Part shown: positions 1-7,278 of the stretch, piece by piece
How the letters are laid out: every line of letters begins with the position of its first letter
How positions within the stretch are numbered: position 1 is the stretch's first letter
Source: Ktedonobacteraceae bacterium
GTDB taxonomy: Bacteria > Chloroflexota > Ktedonobacteria > Ktedonobacterales > Ktedonobacteraceae
Length of the DNA: 18,790 bases
Direction: 5' to 3'
Assembly (NCBI GenBank): GCA_014896635.1
Contig: JADBKA010000087.1
Coordinates: forward strand, 1 to 18,790
The notes under the pieces: model-generated
What the model was told of the DNA's origin: nothing
Databases searched by the model: none
The model's input: the letters and a program-made list of their open reading frames with translations, nothing else
Position numbers and translations under genes: made by a program

Positions 1-327
1 GTAGTATGCCTGCGCTTCCAGCGTGGCCAGCGGACGTCCCATCACAATGACCTGACTGCGTGAGTCACCTTCAGGTTTGAGCAGAATGGGATTCATCTCG
101 ATGCGCGGCACAGTCCCGGCAGCTTCAGCCTGCACTACCTGTGCGCGTCCCATCTCAGCGCCGTCTGCTGTCACCCATGAGTTCAGAGCCATATTCTGCG
201 CTTTGAACGGCGCGACATGCAGACCTTGCCGGGCGAAGATACGGCAGAGGCCAGTGACCAGCGTGCTTTTACCAACGGTCGAAGCTGTTCCCTGGATCAT
301 CAACGTTTTTGCCTGTATCATCGTCAT
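1..327 (-). CDS. cobQ: Cobyric acid synthase, N-terminal part (runs off window)
   Basis: Cobyric acid synthase amidates the corrin side chains b, d, e and g with glutamine and ATP in the cytoplasm. Only the first 109 codons are present and the gene continues past base 1. The visible part has the family's N-terminal ATP-binding (dethiobiotin-synthetase-like) fold: the P-loop variant [10 protein letters not shown] at residues 13-22, the [10 protein letters not shown] segment at 41-50, and EMGRAQ and [10 protein letters not shown] further on, all typical of CobQ. The ATG at 327-325 directly follows the cobD stop codon (TAAATG), so it is the distal gene of the riboswitch-controlled operon and probably translationally coupled. 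A second in-frame ATG three codons downstream is an alternative start. Identification is firm; the C-terminal glutaminase-like domain cannot be seen. Confidence 0.95.
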   Translation of the reverse strand, partial: MTMIQAKTLMIQGTASTVGKSTLVTGLCRIFARQGLHVAPFKAQNMALNSWVTADGAEMGRAQVVQAEAAGTVPRIEMNPILLKPEGDSRSQVIVMGRPLATLEAQAYY

Positions 328-1440
328 TTATACTACCTCTTGTAAAGCTTGCAGCAATCGTTGCCAGTCGGGAACAGGACGTGTGGCAACGCGGATGAAA
401 GAAGGGAGTCCGAACGAGGTGCAGTCGCGGACAAGGATCTTGCGTTCCAGCAGTTGCCGCCGTACCTGCGCGGCATTGCCGACTTCAATCAGGCAATAGT
501 GCGTTCGTGATGAGATCACGCGACAGCCCGTAGCGGCCAGTGCGGCAAAGAATGCTCGACGCTCAACAGCCAGTTTCTCCAACGAAGCTGCCAGATACAC
601 CCGGTCGGCCAGTGCGGCACAACCTGCCAACTGCGCTGCCGCGTTCACATTCCAGGATGGCAGGTATGCGCTTAGCCGCTCGATAATCGCCGGTGTACTG
701 ACGGCATAGCCCAGGCGCAGTCCGGCCAGCGCGAAATCTTTGGTCAGCGAGCGCAGAACGACGATATACGGCGCCACTGATGTGCGCAGCAGTTCGACGG
801 CAGAAAACAGCTCCGGCGGAGAAACAAAGTGATAGTACGACTCATCGACAATGAGCAGCGTGCCGAGATCCTGGCAGGCGCGTGCTAGCAAGGAGACGCG
901 GTGCAGATCCAGCCAGCCGCCGGTCGGATTGTTGGGATTGCAGAACCAGAGCATACGCGGTTTTTGCGCGTCCAGCCAGGCAAGCATGGCCACCAGGTCA
1001 AACTGAAAATTCCCCTCAGAATCGGCGCGAAACTCGACGATGTCAGCGCCTACAGAGCGGCAGGCGACGGCATATTCGCCGAATGTCGGACCGAGCAATG
1101 CGACACGTACACCACTTCCCAGATAAGCATGGGCAAGCGCCCAGATCAGCTCGCTGACACCATTGCCACAGACAAGAGAAGAGAGCGACAGGCCCGCATA
1201 AGGCAGCTCATAGTCTAGAATGGCCTGACGCAGTTGCAGACACTCCCTATCAGGATAACGTTCGATGGCAAGCCGCGCGAGGGCGGCGCGAACGGCGGGT
1301 GAAGGGCCATAGGGATTGCTGTTCACGCTGAAATCGAGGATCTCGTCAGGATGCAAACCAAGCCGGGCCAGCTCATTGTAATCGAGCGCGCCATGAATCG
1401 GTCGAACAGATTGCACGAAATTGAGAGCGAGATCAGGCAT
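328..1440 (-). CDS. cobD: Threonine-phosphate decarboxylase (CobD), PLP aminotransferase fold
   Basis: The enzyme decarboxylates L-threonine-O-3-phosphate to (R)-1-amino-2-propanol O-2-phosphate, which CbiB attaches to adenosylcobyric acid. The 370-residue protein has the class I/II aminotransferase layout: DFSVNSNPYGPS near 36-47, the CNPNNPTG loop at 167-174, the DESY motif at 199-202, and the PLP lysine K234 in SLTKDFALAGLRLGY. Histidinol-phosphate aminotransferases look similar, but the position between cbiB and cobQ decides for CobD. The reading frame is open upstream to 1698, but the ATG at 1440 is chosen because it gives the family's N-terminus (MPDLALNFVQ then the HGALDY motif) and an 8-base overlap with the cbiB end, as expected for coupled operon genes. 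Its stop abuts the cobQ start. Confidence 0.93.
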   Translation of the reverse strand: MPDLALNFVQSVRPIHGALDYNELARLGLHPDEILDFSVNSNPYGPSPAVRAALARLAIERYPDRECLQLRQAILDYELPYAGLSLSSLVCGNGVSELIWALAHAYLGSGVRVALLGPTFGEYAVACRSVGADIVEFRADSEGNFQFDLVAMLAWLDAQKPRMLWFCNPNNPTGGWLDLHRVSLLARACQDLGTLLIVDESYYHFVSPPELFSAVELLRTSVAPYIVVLRSLTKDFALAGLRLGYAVSTPAIIERLSAYLPSWNVNAAAQLAGCAALADRVYLAASLEKLAVERRAFFAALAATGCRVISSRTHYCLIEVGNAAQVRRQLLERKILVRDCTSFGLPSFIRVATRPVPDWQRLLQALQEVV

Positions 1441-2443
1441 GTTGCAAACTCCGCAGTGCTTTAGCCAGTGCGGTAAGGAGCAAGGCGATTCCGCCAACCC
1501 ACCATACCATCTGCTCGGCCCTCCGTATATCCTGCGGTACAATGGTCCTGCAATGGTCTCCCAGAACGTAGTGATCGACCTTTTCAAGCTGGATACCAAG
1601 CGCGCCGGCAGCGGCAGCCATAGGATGGCCGGCGTTGGGACTGGCAGTTTTGCGGGCATCGCGTCGCCAGATACGCCAGGCCCCGCGCATATCGCCACCG
1701 AAGAGCGGCGCGCAGACGACGATCAGCAGAGCAGTCAGACGGGCAGGCAGCAGGTTTAATAGATCATCCAGCCGGGCAGCAGCTTTGCCCAGATATTCGT
1801 AATGCCCGCGATAGCCGATCATCGAGTCAAACGTGTTATAGAGCCGGTAGAGGGCAGCACCGGGCAGTCCACAAAGCGCGTAGTAGAAAAGCGGTGCGAT
1901 GATCGAATCACTCAGATTTTCCGCCAGCGACTCAATGGCCGCCGCTGCAACCAGTTGAGCATCAAGTTGCGAACGGTCACGGCTCACCAGACTCTGTAAC
2001 GCCTGGCGGGCCGCATGCAGGTCCTGCTGCTCAAGCGAGAGGCGCACCCGCCGTCCCGCTTCGCTAAGCATGCGCCAGGCAAAGAAGGGTTTGAGGCTTG
2101 CAGCCTCTATCATAATGCGCAGGATGTGACTCAGGGAACCATGACCGCGCTGTGTGATAGCATGGCCTGCCCCGGTAGCAAACAGGCGCGTAAGCCACAC
2201 GGTGAGCAAGACGGCAGGAGTAGCGATGACCGGCATCGCCACTCCATAAAGCAACTGCGCCACGTGGGAGCGCCGGGGCGCGAAGCGTTCCAGGCAGCGT
2301 ATCAGCTTGCCGTACCAGACGACAGGATGCCACGCAGCAGGCGGCTCACCAGGCAGGTCCAGGCCCCCTGCCAACAGCACTGCCACAGCCTTATCAAGAG
2401 CATGTGTGGTCTGTTCAGCAGACGTTCGCAAGGCTTTCTCCAT
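1433..2443 (-). CDS. cbiB: Adenosylcobinamide-phosphate synthase (CbiB/CobD-type)
   Basis: This integral membrane enzyme joins adenosylcobyric acid to aminopropanol phosphate, forming adenosylcobinamide phosphate. The 336-residue product has the family's opening motif (LDLPGEPPAAWHPVVWYGK, about residues 28-46), the stretch SLVSRDRSQLD followed by AAIESLAENLSDSIIAPLFYYAL (about 147-190), and the NTFDSMIGYR motif with the later ASPNAGHPMAA segment, all conserved in CbiB. Several hydrophobic segments fit a multi-pass inner-membrane protein. Length matches the usual 310-340 residues. It begins 14 bases after the btuF-like stop; no strong Shine-Dalgarno is visible, so translation may depend on the upstream gene. 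Its 3' end overlaps cobD by 8 bases. Confidence 0.94.
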   Translation of the reverse strand: MEKALRTSAEQTTHALDKAVAVLLAGGLDLPGEPPAAWHPVVWYGKLIRCLERFAPRRSHVAQLLYGVAMPVIATPAVLLTVWLTRLFATGAGHAITQRGHGSLSHILRIMIEAASLKPFFAWRMLSEAGRRVRLSLEQQDLHAARQALQSLVSRDRSQLDAQLVAAAAIESLAENLSDSIIAPLFYYALCGLPGAALYRLYNTFDSMIGYRGHYEYLGKAAARLDDLLNLLPARLTALLIVVCAPLFGGDMRGAWRIWRRDARKTASPNAGHPMAAAAGALGIQLEKVDHYVLGDHCRTIVPQDIRRAEQMVWWVGGIALLLTALAKALRSLQHA

Positions 2444-2457
2444 ACACGGGCAGTAGA

Positions 2458-3495
2458 TCAGGCGGCTATCGCCTGGCAGTAGTCGGGCAGCGCGCCGGAG
2501 AAGCGATCAGGGTGAACGACCTGCGCCAGGCAGCGCAGTCCTTGCACCAGGCGCGGGCCGGGCCGCTGCATGATGTCGGCGTTGAGGTGATAGACGTGAT
2601 GCGTCTTGAGCGCCTCGATACCGCTCCAGTTGGGCCGCTTATAAACGGCTGCTGGCTGACCGCCGTACTGCGGATCTTCTGTCAGAATCACAAATTGCGG
2701 ATTCGCGCTGATAATCGCCTCATCCGAGACCTGGGGATAGCCGCCGTTGCTCGTGTTATCGTGAAAAATATTAGTGGCATTGGCGAGTTGCAACATTTCG
2801 TCGCCGAAGGAGCCGCCGCCGAAGACATAAGGCTTGCCGGGTGTGCTGTTATCGACTTCGAGCAACACTTTAGGCGCAGTTGTACCGGCGGTCTTCGTTT
2901 TCACCTCATCAACCTGCTGTTGCAATTGATTAACGAGCGTGTTCGCTTTCTCCTCTGTAAAGGTCAGGCGGCCCACGAGCCTGATCTGTTGCAGAGACTG
3001 CGAGAAATTTGCTGACGGCAGATCAACCACGTTCAGGCCGAGCTTTGCAAGCTGAGCATCGTATTTTTTCGTCAGGCCGCCGGCGCTCAAAACCAGGTCG
3101 GGCTTGAGCGCCACGATCTGCTCGACATTGTAGGTGCCGTTGACATCAGAGATTTTTGTCAGCTTTGCCATGTCAGCGGGATAGTTGGTGTTGTAGTCAA
3201 CGCCCACTACCTTGCTCTCAAGACCGAGCGCGGCCAGCGTCTCGCTGGTACTGGGCGCAAGCGAGACGATGCGCTGCGGGGCAGTTTTGGGGAAGACGAT
3301 GGGCGTACCGTAGGCGTCGAGCGCGGTAGGCGCCGGCGTCGGACTGGTAGCGCTGCCCGTCGTCTGCTGCGCGGGTGGTGCAGCCTGGCCGCAGGCAGCT
3401 AACAGCAGGAGAGAGAGCAGTACAAGGAAAATAGCTGCGAAACGAGAAGAGATGACATGCGTGCATCGTATGCGATGTGTGTGATGAGCTGGCAT
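2458..3495 (-). CDS. btuF: Corrinoid/iron-siderophore ABC transporter substrate-binding lipoprotein (BtuF-like)
   Basis: A 345-residue extracytoplasmic binding protein of the BtuF/FepB class (helical-backbone substrate-binding fold). The N-terminus is a lipoprotein signal: basic region, hydrophobic core to about residue 34, and a lipobox LLAAC with C35 as the lipidated Cys, followed by a Pro/Thr/Gln-rich tether. The mature domain starts with RIVSLAPSTSETLAALGL (75-92), the classical BtuF opening, with VVGVDYNTNYP and LKPDLVLSAGG after it. The ATG at 3495 is chosen because GGAGG lies 10 bases upstream and it starts just before the signal peptide; the longer frame to 3561 adds non-signal residues. 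Being first after a cobalamin riboswitch points to corrinoid as ligand, which is an inference. No permease or ATPase gene is adjacent, so it must share a transporter encoded elsewhere. Confidence 0.88.
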   Translation of the reverse strand: MPAHHTHRIRCTHVISSRFAAIFLVLLSLLLLAACGQAAPPAQQTTGSATSPTPAPTALDAYGTPIVFPKTAPQRIVSLAPSTSETLAALGLESKVVGVDYNTNYPADMAKLTKISDVNGTYNVEQIVALKPDLVLSAGGLTKKYDAQLAKLGLNVVDLPSANFSQSLQQIRLVGRLTFTEEKANTLVNQLQQQVDEVKTKTAGTTAPKVLLEVDNSTPGKPYVFGGGSFGDEMLQLANATNIFHDNTSNGGYPQVSDEAIISANPQFVILTEDPQYGGQPAAVYKRPNWSGIEALKTHHVYHLNADIMQRPGPRLVQGLRCLAQVVHPDRFSGALPDYCQAIAA

Positions 3496-3680
3496 CGGGT
3501 GATAACCTCCGGGTTGTATTAACCGCTCACCGTCACCTCGCGTCAGGCGGAGATAGATCAACCGGAGACAGAGAAAGAGGACAGGCGAAGCCGATTCGCG
3601 CTGTTTCGGTGCAGATCAGAGGACTGCACGGATTGTCTCAGGAAGCTCGCTCCTTTTACGCGAAGGATCATGAGCCACAT

Positions 3681-3868
3681 CACCAGGCAGGTCTCCTGAC
3701 TTCTGGCCCGCTGTGCTCACCGTGCCTTCCCATTCCGTTGTGGAACAGTGGCAGCTATGTACGGGTGAGGCGGCTATGCCAGTTACAGTAGCGCGACTGT
3801 GCCGGACTCGCACCGGCTTCCCTATTCTGCCGCATTGCCATCCAGCGAGCAATGCAGCCACCTGGTGA
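3681..3868 (-). promoter_or_regulatory. Adenosylcobalamin riboswitch
   Basis: On the minus strand the segment carries the hallmarks of the cobalamin element: a GGGAAGCCGGTGCGAGTCCG block, the GCGCGACTGTAACTGG block that corresponds to the conserved B12-box region (complement of about 3780-3800), and near the 3' end GTCAGGAGACCTGCC (3687-3701). The outer ends CACCAGG (about 3862-3868) and CCTGGTG (3681-3687) can pair as a closing stem. It lies between a strong promoter and btuF, with about 185 bases between the element and the btuF start. In this family, ligand binding represses expression; whether by termination or by hiding the ribosome site cannot be told from the sequence, although a small AACC/GGTT hairpin can form around the btuF Shine-Dalgarno. 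Confidence 0.95.
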
Positions 3869-3903
3869 AAATACAAATACAGGATTGCGTTTTGCTACAT
3901 GCC

Positions 3904-3933
3904 AGTATACTCGGCAACAATGAGGGATGTCAA
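3904..3933 (-). promoter_or_regulatory. Sigma70/sigmaA-type promoter of the cobalamin operon
   Basis: The minus strand reads TTGACA (3933-3928), an 18-base spacer, and TATACT (3909-3904). The -35 box is a perfect consensus and the -10 box differs by one base. It sits about 35 bases upstream of the riboswitch, exactly where the operon promoter is expected. Confidence 0.82.
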
Positions 3934-3953
3934 TGAATCTGGGGGAATGGCGC

Positions 3954-4370
3954 TCAGGCAACGACCTGTCTGAGCGTCTGGAACAGATCATCCAGTTCAA
4001 AAGGCTTGTAGAGCAGATCAAGATTGCGCCGGGAGACATCTTCTTCGACATCCTGAGCGAGATGAGCGGTGATGATCAGCGCCGGGATATGTCCTAGCCC
4101 TTCTATCGCATGCAGACGGTCATAGAGTTCGATACCGGTCATCACGGGAAGGAAATAGTCGATCATAAAAAGAACAGGTTGTATCGCCTTGATCTCGTCG
4201 AGCCGTTCTAATGCTTCCTCGCTGCTAGCGAGCGCCATGACCTGATAAGGCATCTCCGATTCCAGCAGCAGGGTCAGAGCTTCTGCAATATCCCGATCAT
4301 CTTCGATCAGTAGAATAATATTTCTGCCGGTATTCTCACGTTGAATACTCTTTTTTTCATCCAGAGCCAT
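3954..4370 (-). CDS. Stand-alone response-regulator receiver protein
   Basis: A 138-residue single-domain receiver (CheY-like). The acidic cluster E23-D24-D25, the phospho-acceptor D71 (FMIDYFLPVMTG), the switch residue T101 (IITAH) and K122 (LYKPF) are all in place, so it should be phosphorylated by a histidine kinase. There is no output domain; the protein ends right after the last helix. An N-terminal tail of about 16 residues precedes the domain. No kinase gene lies nearby, so its partner is encoded elsewhere. ATG at 4370 has an AAAGGA motif about 11 bases upstream. It has its own promoter at 4418-4446. It probably passes the signal by protein-protein contact or phosphorelay; the target is unknown. 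Confidence 0.9.
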   Translation of the reverse strand: MALDEKKSIQRENTGRNIILLIEDDRDIAEALTLLLESEMPYQVMALASSEEALERLDEIKAIQPVLFMIDYFLPVMTGIELYDRLHAIEGLGHIPALIITAHLAQDVEEDVSRRNLDLLYKPFELDDLFQTLRQVVA

Positions 4371-4417
4371 TGCTAAACATTCCTTTGCGAGATCTCTCTT
4401 TTTTTGAGCTATAAGAG

Positions 4418-4446
4418 AGTATACTCGACAAAGGTCTTCTCTTCAA
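4418..4446 (-). promoter_or_regulatory. Promoter of the receiver-protein gene
   Basis: Minus strand: TTGAAG (4446-4441), 17-base spacer, TATACT (4423-4418). Both boxes are close to the sigma70/sigmaA consensus. The -10 box lies inside a short palindrome, GAGTATACTC. About 48 bases separate it from the start codon at 4370. Confidence 0.65.
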
Positions 4447-4456
4447 GCAGCCATTG

Positions 4457-4630
4457 ATGCTGCAAACGGCTTCCGGCACGGAACATGCCCGCGCCCGGCA
4501 AGTGACCACCATCGAAGATCTGCGGGAAGTCTGGGAGTTTGCGGAGCGCAGCCCATACGTCCAGGGCCTGCTAAAAGTGACCGGCGCACATCTGATACCA
4601 AGTTGCTTCTCTGGAAGCAACTTGGTATGA
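4457..4630 (+). pseudogene. 5' fragment of an unrecognised ORF ending in a palindromic repeat
   Basis: An open frame of 57 codons with protein-like composition (TIEDLREVWEFAERSPYVQG, about residues 21-40) that then runs into the left arm of the palindromic repeat and stops inside it at 4628-4630. It is in the same reading frame as the membrane ORF at 4718-4930; between them the frame is closed only by this stop and one TGA near 4702, both in or beside the repeat. This suggests one ancestral gene split by arrival of the repeat, but two unrelated short ORFs cannot be excluded. The frame is open upstream to a TAA near 4411, and no Shine-Dalgarno is convincing. Function not recognised. Confidence 0.35.
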
Positions 4631-4698
4631 AATCTTGATAGCCGTTCGAGATCCGTCCCGCCACCGGCGGGACTGGCAAGATGCGCCAGCATCTTGCC
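4595..4698. repeat. Three-hairpin palindromic repeat module (copy 1)
   Basis: Three consecutive perfect hairpins: 4595-4628 (15-bp stem, loop TCTG), 4657-4671 (CCCGCC/GGCGGG, 3-base loop) and 4675-4698 (10-bp stem, loop GCCA). The first hairpin and the following ATGAAATCTTGATA-CCGTTC block recur at 18736-18790, and the hairpin alone recurs at 6031-6064. The module resembles a REP-like or MITE-like interspersed repeat. No transposase is inside. Confidence 0.85.
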
Positions 4699-4717
4699 CA
4701 TCTGAACGCAAGGGAGT

Positions 4718-4930
4718 ATGACCTGGGAGTCATTTCTCGCACTGAAAGACCGCCTTATCATCCTGACCTTTGACCCGACAGACGAGGCTACGCCCGCGCC
4801 TCTGGAAGCCGACCTGCGTGGGGTGACCTTCGCGGTAGCAGGCATCATCGCTGCCATTGGCCTGGTCGCACTGCTGCTACGCTGGCTCGGCGCCCGCCAT
4901 CATGAGAACAAGGAATCTCCTGCTGGCTGA
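4718..4930 (+). CDS. Small single-pass membrane protein, or 3' part of a split gene
   Basis: A 70-residue ORF: about 34 mixed N-terminal residues (FLALKDRLIILTFDPTDEA), then a clear transmembrane helix at about residues 36-58 (GVTFAVAGIIAAIGLVALLL) and a short basic tail with RHH. It ends 14 bases before the convergent dehydrogenase gene, a tight fit that favours real coding. Start choice is uncertain: a purine-rich GGGAG lies only one or two bases before the ATG, too close for normal use, so the true start may be lost with the region occupied by the repeat. It continues the frame of the fragment at 4457-4630. Family not recognised; no function is proposed. Confidence 0.45.
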   Translation: MTWESFLALKDRLIILTFDPTDEATPAPLEADLRGVTFAVAGIIAAIGLVALLLRWLGARHHENKESPAG

Positions 4931-4943
4931 AAGCAAGGAAGTA

Positions 4944-5927
4944 TTATCGCCTCTGATCCCACACAGCGGGATTGACAAGACCGTCGGGGCGCTCGCCGAG
5001 CAGTGCGCTTTTAATCTGGGTGCAGACCATCATCTGCATACGCAACTGGCCGGCAGTAGTGTACGATCCCATGTGCGGCGTGCAGATGGTGTGAGGATGT
5101 GAGAAAAGGGGATGATCGGCGCGGGGTGGTTCCGGGTCGAAGACGTCCAGCGCCGCGCCTGCCAGGTGGCCTGAGCGTAAGGCGGCGAGCAGTGCATCCT
5201 CGTCGATCAGTGTGCCGCGCGCGACGTTGATGAGATAACTGCCGGCGGGCATGAGCTTCAATGTTTCGGCGTTGATGATATGGCGCGTCTGTGGGAGTGC
5301 CGGGCAGTGCAGAGAGACCACCTGTGAGCGCGGCAGCAGTTCCGCGAGAGAGGGCAGCAATTCTACGTTGCGGGCTGCGGCATAGGCGGGCGTGACGAAC
5401 GGATCATATGCCAGCACTTGCATCCCCAGAGCCTGGGCTATTGCTGCGACACGGCTCCCGATGCGTCCCAGGCCGACCAGTCCCAGTATAGCGCCAGCGG
5501 TCTCCAGGCCGGGCCGCAATTCGCCGATGCGCGGAAAAGGCTGTCCGGCGCGCAGGAGACGGTCGCCGATCATCACCTGTTTACACAGGTTAAGCAGCAG
5601 AGCAATCGCGTGCTCGGCAGTGGATTCGGTTGGCCCATCGGGTGTATTGATCACCATGATCCCACGCCTGGTAGCTGCGTCGAGGTCGATGCGATCCACG
5701 CCGATGCCTGCACGTCCAATGATGCGCAGACGCGGGCCAATGCGATCCATAACCTTGCCCGTCAGGGTAGTTCTACCGCTCACGATAAGCGCATCGGCTG
5801 CCGCTGCCTCCTTATACCAGTCGTCCTGGTCTTGCAATGTGCTGCAATGGACGCTTGCCAGACCCTCAAGAAATGCCAGGGCATCAGGCTGTAGGGGGAG
5901 ATTGGTCCAGATATGTGCCTGTGGCAT
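4944..5927 (-). CDS. D-isomer-specific 2-hydroxyacid dehydrogenase (SerA/hydroxypyruvate-reductase type)
   Basis: An NAD(P)-dependent oxidoreductase of 327 residues that interconverts 2-keto and D-2-hydroxy acids. The substrate domain shows RIIGRAGIGVDRIDLDAATRRGI (68-90) and NTPDGPTESTAEHA, typical of phosphoglycerate dehydrogenase. The Rossmann motif GLGRIG is at 152-157. The catalytic triad is intact: R237 (NVARGTLID), E266 (DPEPP) and H285 (TPHMGSYT). There is no C-terminal ACT or ASB domain, so it is not the full regulatory SerA form; 3-phosphoglycerate, hydroxypyruvate or another keto acid could be the substrate. ATG at 5927 is preferred because AAAGGA lies about 7 bases upstream; the longer frame to 6077 reads through the palindromic repeat and is artificial. 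It stands alone, convergent with the small membrane ORF. Confidence 0.88.
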   Translation of the reverse strand: MPQAHIWTNLPLQPDALAFLEGLASVHCSTLQDQDDWYKEAAAADALIVSGRTTLTGKVMDRIGPRLRIIGRAGIGVDRIDLDAATRRGIMVINTPDGPTESTAEHAIALLLNLCKQVMIGDRLLRAGQPFPRIGELRPGLETAGAILGLVGLGRIGSRVAAIAQALGMQVLAYDPFVTPAYAAARNVELLPSLAELLPRSQVVSLHCPALPQTRHIINAETLKLMPAGSYLINVARGTLIDEDALLAALRSGHLAGAALDVFDPEPPRADHPLFSHPHTICTPHMGSYTTAGQLRMQMMVCTQIKSALLGERPDGLVNPAVWDQRR

Positions 5928-6030
5928 GATCAGTCCTTTCCCACCGGGTTCCGGGCGAGAGTGTGCTCTATATCCCATTATAAGCCCGGCGACAGGAGAA
6001 TACCAGAGAGCAGATGCTGAAGATGCCCTC

Positions 6031-6064
6031 ATACCATGTTGCTTCTCTGGAAGCAACATGGGAT
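6031..6064. repeat. Palindromic repeat (copy 2, hairpin only)
   Basis: CCATGTTGCTTC/GAAGCAACATGG forms a 12-bp stem (6034-6061) with loop TCTG. The outer flank AT-A/G-AT has one A-G mismatch. It shares the loop and most of the stem with copies at 4595 and 18736, but only GATGAAA of the downstream flank. It lies between the dehydrogenase promoter region and the 3' end of the glycosylase gene. Confidence 0.8.
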
Positions 6065-6106
6065 GAAAGTATCGCACCTCCTCTCTAATGCTTTCAGCAC
6101 AGCTTT

Positions 6107-7054
6107 TTAAATATCAGGAAGTGACTGAATTTCAGGCACAAGTCCTTTTTCATAAAGCCGGCGAAGCAACAGATGGAAATAGACGAAACCGGCATAAGGA
6201 TGCCAGCGAGCCGTCAACGCTTTGATGCGTTCATAAGCCGGTTTCTCATCCAGCGAGAGCAGCATTTGCAGGTTCTTCTGCGCTCCCACATCATCGCCCG
6301 GAAACATCTCGATCCTGCCCAATCCTCTGAGCAGGAGATACTCTGCGGTCCAGCGGCCCACCCCTCGCAAGGGCATGATAGTCCGACATACCTCTTCGTT
6401 GTTCATCGTCTCGAACCGCGAGAAATCCTGCTGCCCATTTACCAACAGAGAGGCGAGTTCAAGCAGCGCTCGTGCCTTCTGCTGGCTCCAGCCGAGTGTC
6501 CTGAGATCCTCTATGGATGCATTGACGAGCTGTTCCGGCCCCGGAAAGGCGTAGGATACGCCTTGCTCATCAGCAAACGGTACACCGTACCGCTCTGTCA
6601 GCCTGTTCAGCAGCATGATGCCCACTTCGAGACTGACCTGCTGGCAGGCAAAGGCATTGAGGAAAGCCTCAAACAGGCTCGGAAAACGCGGCGGCTTGAG
6701 GCCCATGAACTGCCGGGCCAGCGTTGCAATCTGCTGATCGCGCTCTGCCAGCGCATAGAATGCTGAGACATCGGTAGCATACCCAAGTGTGTACTGAAGA
6801 ATGCTGCTGACTCTGGCAGGAAGCTGGACAAGAGAAGCAGGACTCATGACTGTCACTTGTAACTGGGGACACATCATTGGGGACGACTGGGATACCATGA
6901 CTTTGGCGGGCTGGCCGTCGAGCAGCAGCACTCGTGTCCAGGTTGTGCCATCCCATTGATCAATGCGATTGGTGGGCCTTCTACGCAATGCCCACGCCGT
7001 CAAATCCAGGCGGAAAGGCGGCACAGGATCGAGAGAAAACGCTTCCTGGATCAT
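6107..7054 (-). CDS. alkA: DNA-3-methyladenine glycosylase II family protein (AlkA-like, HhH-GPD)
   Basis: A base-excision repair glycosylase of 315 residues that would remove alkylated bases such as 3-methyladenine from DNA. The core carries the helix-hairpin-helix LRGVGRWTAEYLLLRGLG (229-246) followed by the GDD segment (253-255) that aligns with the catalytic Asp of AlkA (Asp255 or Asp254 here). Upstream are FPSLFEAFLNAFACQQVS (125-142) and LRTLGWSQQKARAL, both typical of the HhH-GPD domain. The N-terminal ~110 residues would be the AlkA N-domain. The ATG at 7054 is chosen because it overlaps the stop of the upstream gene as ATGA, a sign of translational coupling; upstream in-frame ATGs exist but lie inside that gene. 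MutY/Nth-type enzymes are excluded by the lack of a Cys cluster. Confidence 0.88.
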   Translation of the reverse strand: MIQEAFSLDPVPPFRLDLTAWALRRRPTNRIDQWDGTTWTRVLLLDGQPAKVMVSQSSPMMCPQLQVTVMSPASLVQLPARVSSILQYTLGYATDVSAFYALAERDQQIATLARQFMGLKPPRFPSLFEAFLNAFACQQVSLEVGIMLLNRLTERYGVPFADEQGVSYAFPGPEQLVNASIEDLRTLGWSQQKARALLELASLLVNGQQDFSRFETMNNEEVCRTIMPLRGVGRWTAEYLLLRGLGRIEMFPGDDVGAQKNLQMLLSLDEKPAYERIKALTARWHPYAGFVYFHLLLRRLYEKGLVPEIQSLPDI

Positions 7055-7278
7055 AGCGTCGCCTGCTGTTCCTGTGGTTGTCCCGTCCTGGCCCGGATTG
7101 CACATCTGCATGTGGAAAGGCAATAGAGCGCAACATGTCCATCAAAAGTGGCAGGCAGTGGTCCCGCCTGTTCAAGCACAATGATACGGTATGAACGGTC
7201 ATCGACGCGCACATATGCTCCTGCCGGAACGAAATCACCGGCTTTCCACAGTTCTTGCTGGCATTCCTCGCACTTCAT
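7051..7278 (-). CDS. 75-residue Cys-containing protein coupled to the glycosylase
   Basis: A small protein with an N-terminal CEEC pair (MKCEECQQELW) and a CLSTCRC cluster near residues 53-59, which together could bind one zinc as a split zinc ribbon. Between them lies a short beta-rich segment (AGAYVRVDDRSYRIIVLEQA). The start at 7278 is well supported by GGAGG five bases upstream; the longer open frame to 7584 has no ribosome site and crosses the tRNA. Its stop overlaps the glycosylase start by four bases, so both are made from one message. A role as an accessory or regulator of alkylation repair is possible but only by association. Family not recognised. Confidence 0.68.
   Translation of the reverse strand: MKCEECQQELWKAGDFVPAGAYVRVDDRSYRIIVLEQAGPLPATFDGHVALYCLSTCRCAIRARTGQPQEQQATL

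Noticed and set aside
1441..1698. N-terminal extension of cobD
   Set aside because: The extra 86 codons lie inside cbiB in another frame and do not resemble the CobD family; the ATG at 1440 gives the expected start and overlap.
4357..4857. 166-codon minus-strand frame across the repeat module
   Set aside because: Low-complexity Ser/Arg-rich translation of the hairpins; no start signal.
5392..6066. 224-codon plus-strand frame opposite the dehydrogenase
   Set aside because: Arg/Pro/Ser-rich shadow of a confident gene; its end runs into the palindromic repeat.
5928..6077. N-terminal extension of the dehydrogenase
   Set aside because: These 50 codons translate the palindromic repeat (LLPEKQ) and lack a ribosome site; the ATG at 5927 has one.
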